A DNA stretch of 6,624 nt from Candidatus Aminicenantota bacterium. Lineage in GTDB: Bacteria > Acidobacteriota > Aminicenantia > Aminicenantales > UBA4085. The notes below the pieces were generated by a model. It was given only the letters and a program-made list of their open reading frames with translations. It was not told the DNA's origin and searched no databases. Of this stretch, positions 4,800 through 6,624 are shown piece by piece. Position numbers and translations under genes: made by a program. How positions within the stretch are numbered: the first letter of the stretch is position 1; every line of letters starts with the position of its first letter. The DNA is taken from positions 17,411-24,034 of the forward strand of contig PMCY01000045.1 of assembly GCA_003154255.1 (NCBI GenBank). Reading direction: 5' to 3'.

Positions 4800-6004
4800 G
4801 GATCGGCCGGAAGCGAAACGGGAGACGCAGGTCCGGCCGATTTCGGCGCCTTGAAAAGGAAGATGACCGTCGACAGCAGGAGCAGGCAGCCGGCGGCGAT
4901 GTACATATTCCGGTATCCCCAGGCGTCCGCCAAGCCGCCGAACAGCGGCGAACCGAGTCCCGCACCCGTATCGAATAGCGACATATAGAGGCTCAGGGCG
5001 AAGGCCTTATGGGCCATCCCGACGGTATCGACAAGGTACGTGCTCAAGGCCGGAAAGATGAGCCCCTGGCCCAGACCGGCGATGAAACCGTTGACCAGGA
5101 ACATCGGATAGCTCCGGACCTGGGAGATCCAAAAGAGATTCAAGCCGATGATCCCGGCCGCCGGCCAAATCACCGTCTTCCGCCCGAAGCGATCGGACAG
5201 ATCGCCGGCGACGAGCCGGGTCAGGATGGCGGCGATGGAGAAGACCGCGAAGAACGGGCCGACGCGCCCCAGACCGGCGTCCTTGGCGAAGAGAGCGATG
5301 AAATTGACGATGGACCCGCGGATCGCCCCATGGAAAATGGGCATCAGGGAGACGATGGCCAGCACCCCGAAAGGAATCCCCTTCAGCGGTCCGGCCTTGG
5401 CTCCGGCTTCCGCCGCCGCCGGGCATCCCATGCGGCGCGTGCCCAGAATACAAACGAAAGCCGCAACGAGGAAGACGATGGCGGCGTTGAAGAGCATGCC
5501 GAATCCGAAGCGGCGGATGATTTCCTCGCCCAGCCAGGGTCCTACGGCGCTGCCGACGATGCCGGCGACGCCGATGACGCCGATCGATTGGGCCAACCGT
5601 CCGGCAGGAGCCAGGTCCGCGCAGAGGACCATGGTCGCGGTGATGCTGACGCCCCAGGCCATCCCGGTTGCCGCGCGCAGGACAAACGGCAGCCAGCCCG
5701 CGTCGCGGACCAGGTGGAAAAAGGGCAGGACGGCGATAAAAAAGAGGATTCCCGCCAAGGCGATGCGGCGGCCGCCCCGGGCGTCGATGACCCGGCCGAA
5801 AAGCGGCCGGACAAGGATGGCCAGAAGGCTGTGCACGCCCATGATCAGGCCGATGCGCCCCTGGGCCGTTCCGTAGCGCTGGAAGTACAGGGGGTAGATA
5901 TAAAACATCGTCATGCTGATGTAGAGGCCGAAATAGGCGCAGAAGGCCAGGATGAAATCGCGATTCCAAAAACCCGCCGGATCGTTCGCCGTTCGTCCGT
6001 TCAT
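4796..6004 (-). CDS. MFS transporter, 12 transmembrane segments
   Basis: Major facilitator superfamily inner-membrane transporter of 402 residues, the normal length for a 12-helix member. The loop-2/3 motif A appears as GRVIDARGGRR (70-80) and its second-half copy as GDLSDRFGRK (267-276), the internal duplication typical of the fold. GIVGSAVGPWLGEE (148-161) resembles motif C of proton antiporters, which leans towards export in a drug:H+ antiporter-like (DHA1/AraJ-type) group. A cytoplasmic linker (about 189-210) separates the two six-helix halves. The ATG at 6004 has GAAGG about six bases upstream. The next gene downstream (DUF362) starts 56 bases after the stop. Substrate cannot be read from the sequence; the upstream KDPG aldolase makes a sugar acid possible, while motif C argues for efflux. 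Confidence 0.9.
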   Translation of the reverse strand: MNGRTANDPAGFWNRDFILAFCAYFGLYISMTMFYIYPLYFQRYGTAQGRIGLIMGVHSLLAILVRPLFGRVIDARGGRRIALAGILFFIAVLPFFHLVRDAGWLPFVLRAATGMAWGVSITATMVLCADLAPAGRLAQSIGVIGVAGIVGSAVGPWLGEEIIRRFGFGMLFNAAIVFLVAAFVCILGTRRMGCPAAAEAGAKAGPLKGIPFGVLAIVSLMPIFHGAIRGSIVNFIALFAKDAGLGRVGPFFAVFSIAAILTRLVAGDLSDRFGRKTVIWPAAGIIGLNLFWISQVRSYPMFLVNGFIAGLGQGLIFPALSTYLVDTVGMAHKAFALSLYMSLFDTGAGLGSPLFGGLADAWGYRNMYIAAGCLLLLSTVIFLFKAPKSAGPASPVSLPADP

Positions 6005-6030
6005 GTTCTGCCTTCGCGGTGAAGCCGGCT

Positions 6031-6060
6031 AGTGTAGCGCGATTCGGTTTTGCCGTCCAA
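6031..6060 (-). promoter_or_regulatory. Candidate promoter of the MFS gene
   Basis: In the 106-base gap after the aldolase stop, the minus strand carries TTGGAC (6060-6055) and TACACT (6036-6031) separated by 18 bases. The match to sigma70 is 3/6 and 4/6. Transcription would begin about 20 bases before the ATG. No terminator is evident in the gap, so read-through from the aldolase gene is also possible. Confidence 0.28.
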
Positions 6061-6110
6061 TTCGGAAAGAAAGCCGGGCAGGTCCCTTGGGGTCCGTGGT
6101 ACGGCGGCGA

Positions 6111-6624
6111 TCAACGCACGGATGCGGCCAAAGCCGCGGCCCTGGCGCACAGATCGTCCCAGCGATCTTCGGCGATAAGCTTCGGATCGAGAAGCGCGGC
6201 GCCGATCCCGACGCAGCAGGCCCCGGAGGCCAGGAAATCCCGGGCGTTCTCCAGGCTGACGCCTCCGGTGGGCATCAGCCGGATGTGCGGCAAAGGTCCC
6301 TTCAGGTCCTTGAAGTATTTGGGGCCCAGGGAAGTCGCGGGAAAGACCTTGACGATGTCTGCGCCTTCATTCCAGGCGTTCAGGATCTCGGTTGGGGTGA
6401 AGGCGCCGGGCGCCACCAATACCCCGCGCCGGCCGCAGGCCCGGATTGTGGGGAAATCGGACACCGGCGAAACCACGAAATCGGCCCCCGCATCGATCAC
6501 CGCCGCGGCCGTCGCGGCGTCGAGGACGGTGCCCGCCCCGATCAGGACGCCGGGATTTTTGTAGGCGGCCACGAAACGGATGATCCCGACGGCGTCGGGC
6601 ACGGTCATGGTGATCTCGATGGCC
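6111..6624 (-). CDS. eda: KDPG/KHG aldolase, 5' end cut by the window
   Basis: Class I 2-dehydro-3-deoxyphosphogluconate / 4-hydroxy-2-oxoglutarate aldolase, splitting KDPG to pyruvate and glyceraldehyde 3-phosphate in Entner-Doudoroff or sugar-acid routes in the cytoplasm. About 170 residues are visible; the usual length is 200-215, so around 40 N-terminal residues lie beyond 6624. The frame stays open to the edge, and reads AIEIT before the methionine at 6608. That ATG is therefore internal, because the catalytic glutamate of EIT precedes it. Visible marks are EIT (catalytic Glu), GAGTVLD, SPVSDFP, DIVKVFP with the Schiff-base lysine (6348-6350), and PTGGVS. The position of E. coli Arg49 is threonine (EITMT), as I recall for the Thermotoga maritima enzyme, so this is a subfamily trait and not a defect. 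Related DgoA-type or KDPGal aldolases are possible. Confidence 0.9.
   Translation of the reverse strand, partial: AIEITMTVPDAVGIIRFVAAYKNPGVLIGAGTVLDAATAAAVIDAGADFVVSPVSDFPTIRACGRRGVLVAPGAFTPTEILNAWNEGADIVKVFPATSLGPKYFKDLKGPLPHIRLMPTGGVSLENARDFLASGACCVGIGAALLDPKLIAEDRWDDLCARAAALAASVR

Noticed and set aside
5009..6022. Plus-strand open frame (337 residues) opposite the MFS gene
   Set aside because: The translation is strongly charged and rich in D, G, Q and R with no domain, as expected for the antisense of a hydrophobic membrane protein. The MFS motifs on the other strand are unambiguous.
6019..6564. Plus-strand open frame (181 residues) opposite the KDPG aldolase
   Set aside because: Shadow of a gene with clear catalytic motifs on the minus strand.
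1..6624. CRISPR array, insertion sequence, prophage or toxin-antitoxin module
   Set aside because: No regularly spaced direct repeats, transposase, integrase, phage structural gene or toxin-like pair was seen on either strand.

Overview
This 6.6 kb window comes from a GC-rich bacterial genome. By eye the coding part is roughly 60% G+C and the first ~340 bases are lower. Genes are tightly packed, with 4-bp start/stop overlaps and good Shine-Dalgarno sites. The phylum cannot be fixed from this window. A Tat-exported DUF362 protein, a Thermotoga-type KDPG aldolase and a TldD/TldE pair together would suit an Acidobacteriota/Aminicenantota-like anaerobe, but that is a guess.

Layout: (1) 1-343 holds no recognisable protein family. 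It is rich in inverted repeats and carries a consensus extended -10 promoter plus a possible structured leader with a short ORF that runs into the tldD start codon. (2) 344-3123, plus strand, is a two-gene operon for a TldD/TldE metalloprotease, joined by an ATGA overlap. (3) 3160-6624, minus strand and convergent with the first operon, reads in transcription order: KDPG aldolase (5' end outside the window), an MFS transporter, a Tat-signal DUF362 protein and a small nitroreductase. The gaps are 106, 56 and about 5 bases.

TldD and TldE form a heterodimeric zinc protease that, in characterised cases, trims unfolded peptides and the leaders of modified peptide precursors. No such precursor is obvious here. 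On the minus strand, the aldolase next to a transporter suggests sugar-acid use or export, while the tightly coupled DUF362-nitroreductase pair looks like a redox unit of unknown substrate. Candidate promoters ahead of the MFS and DUF362 genes suggest the minus-strand cluster may not be one transcript.

Most of the window is ordinary metabolic and housekeeping DNA. The least explained part is the tldD leader: a perfect 16-base palindrome over a ribosome-binding-like sequence, two mutually exclusive hairpins sharing one strand, and a 47-codon ORF overlapping the tldD start.
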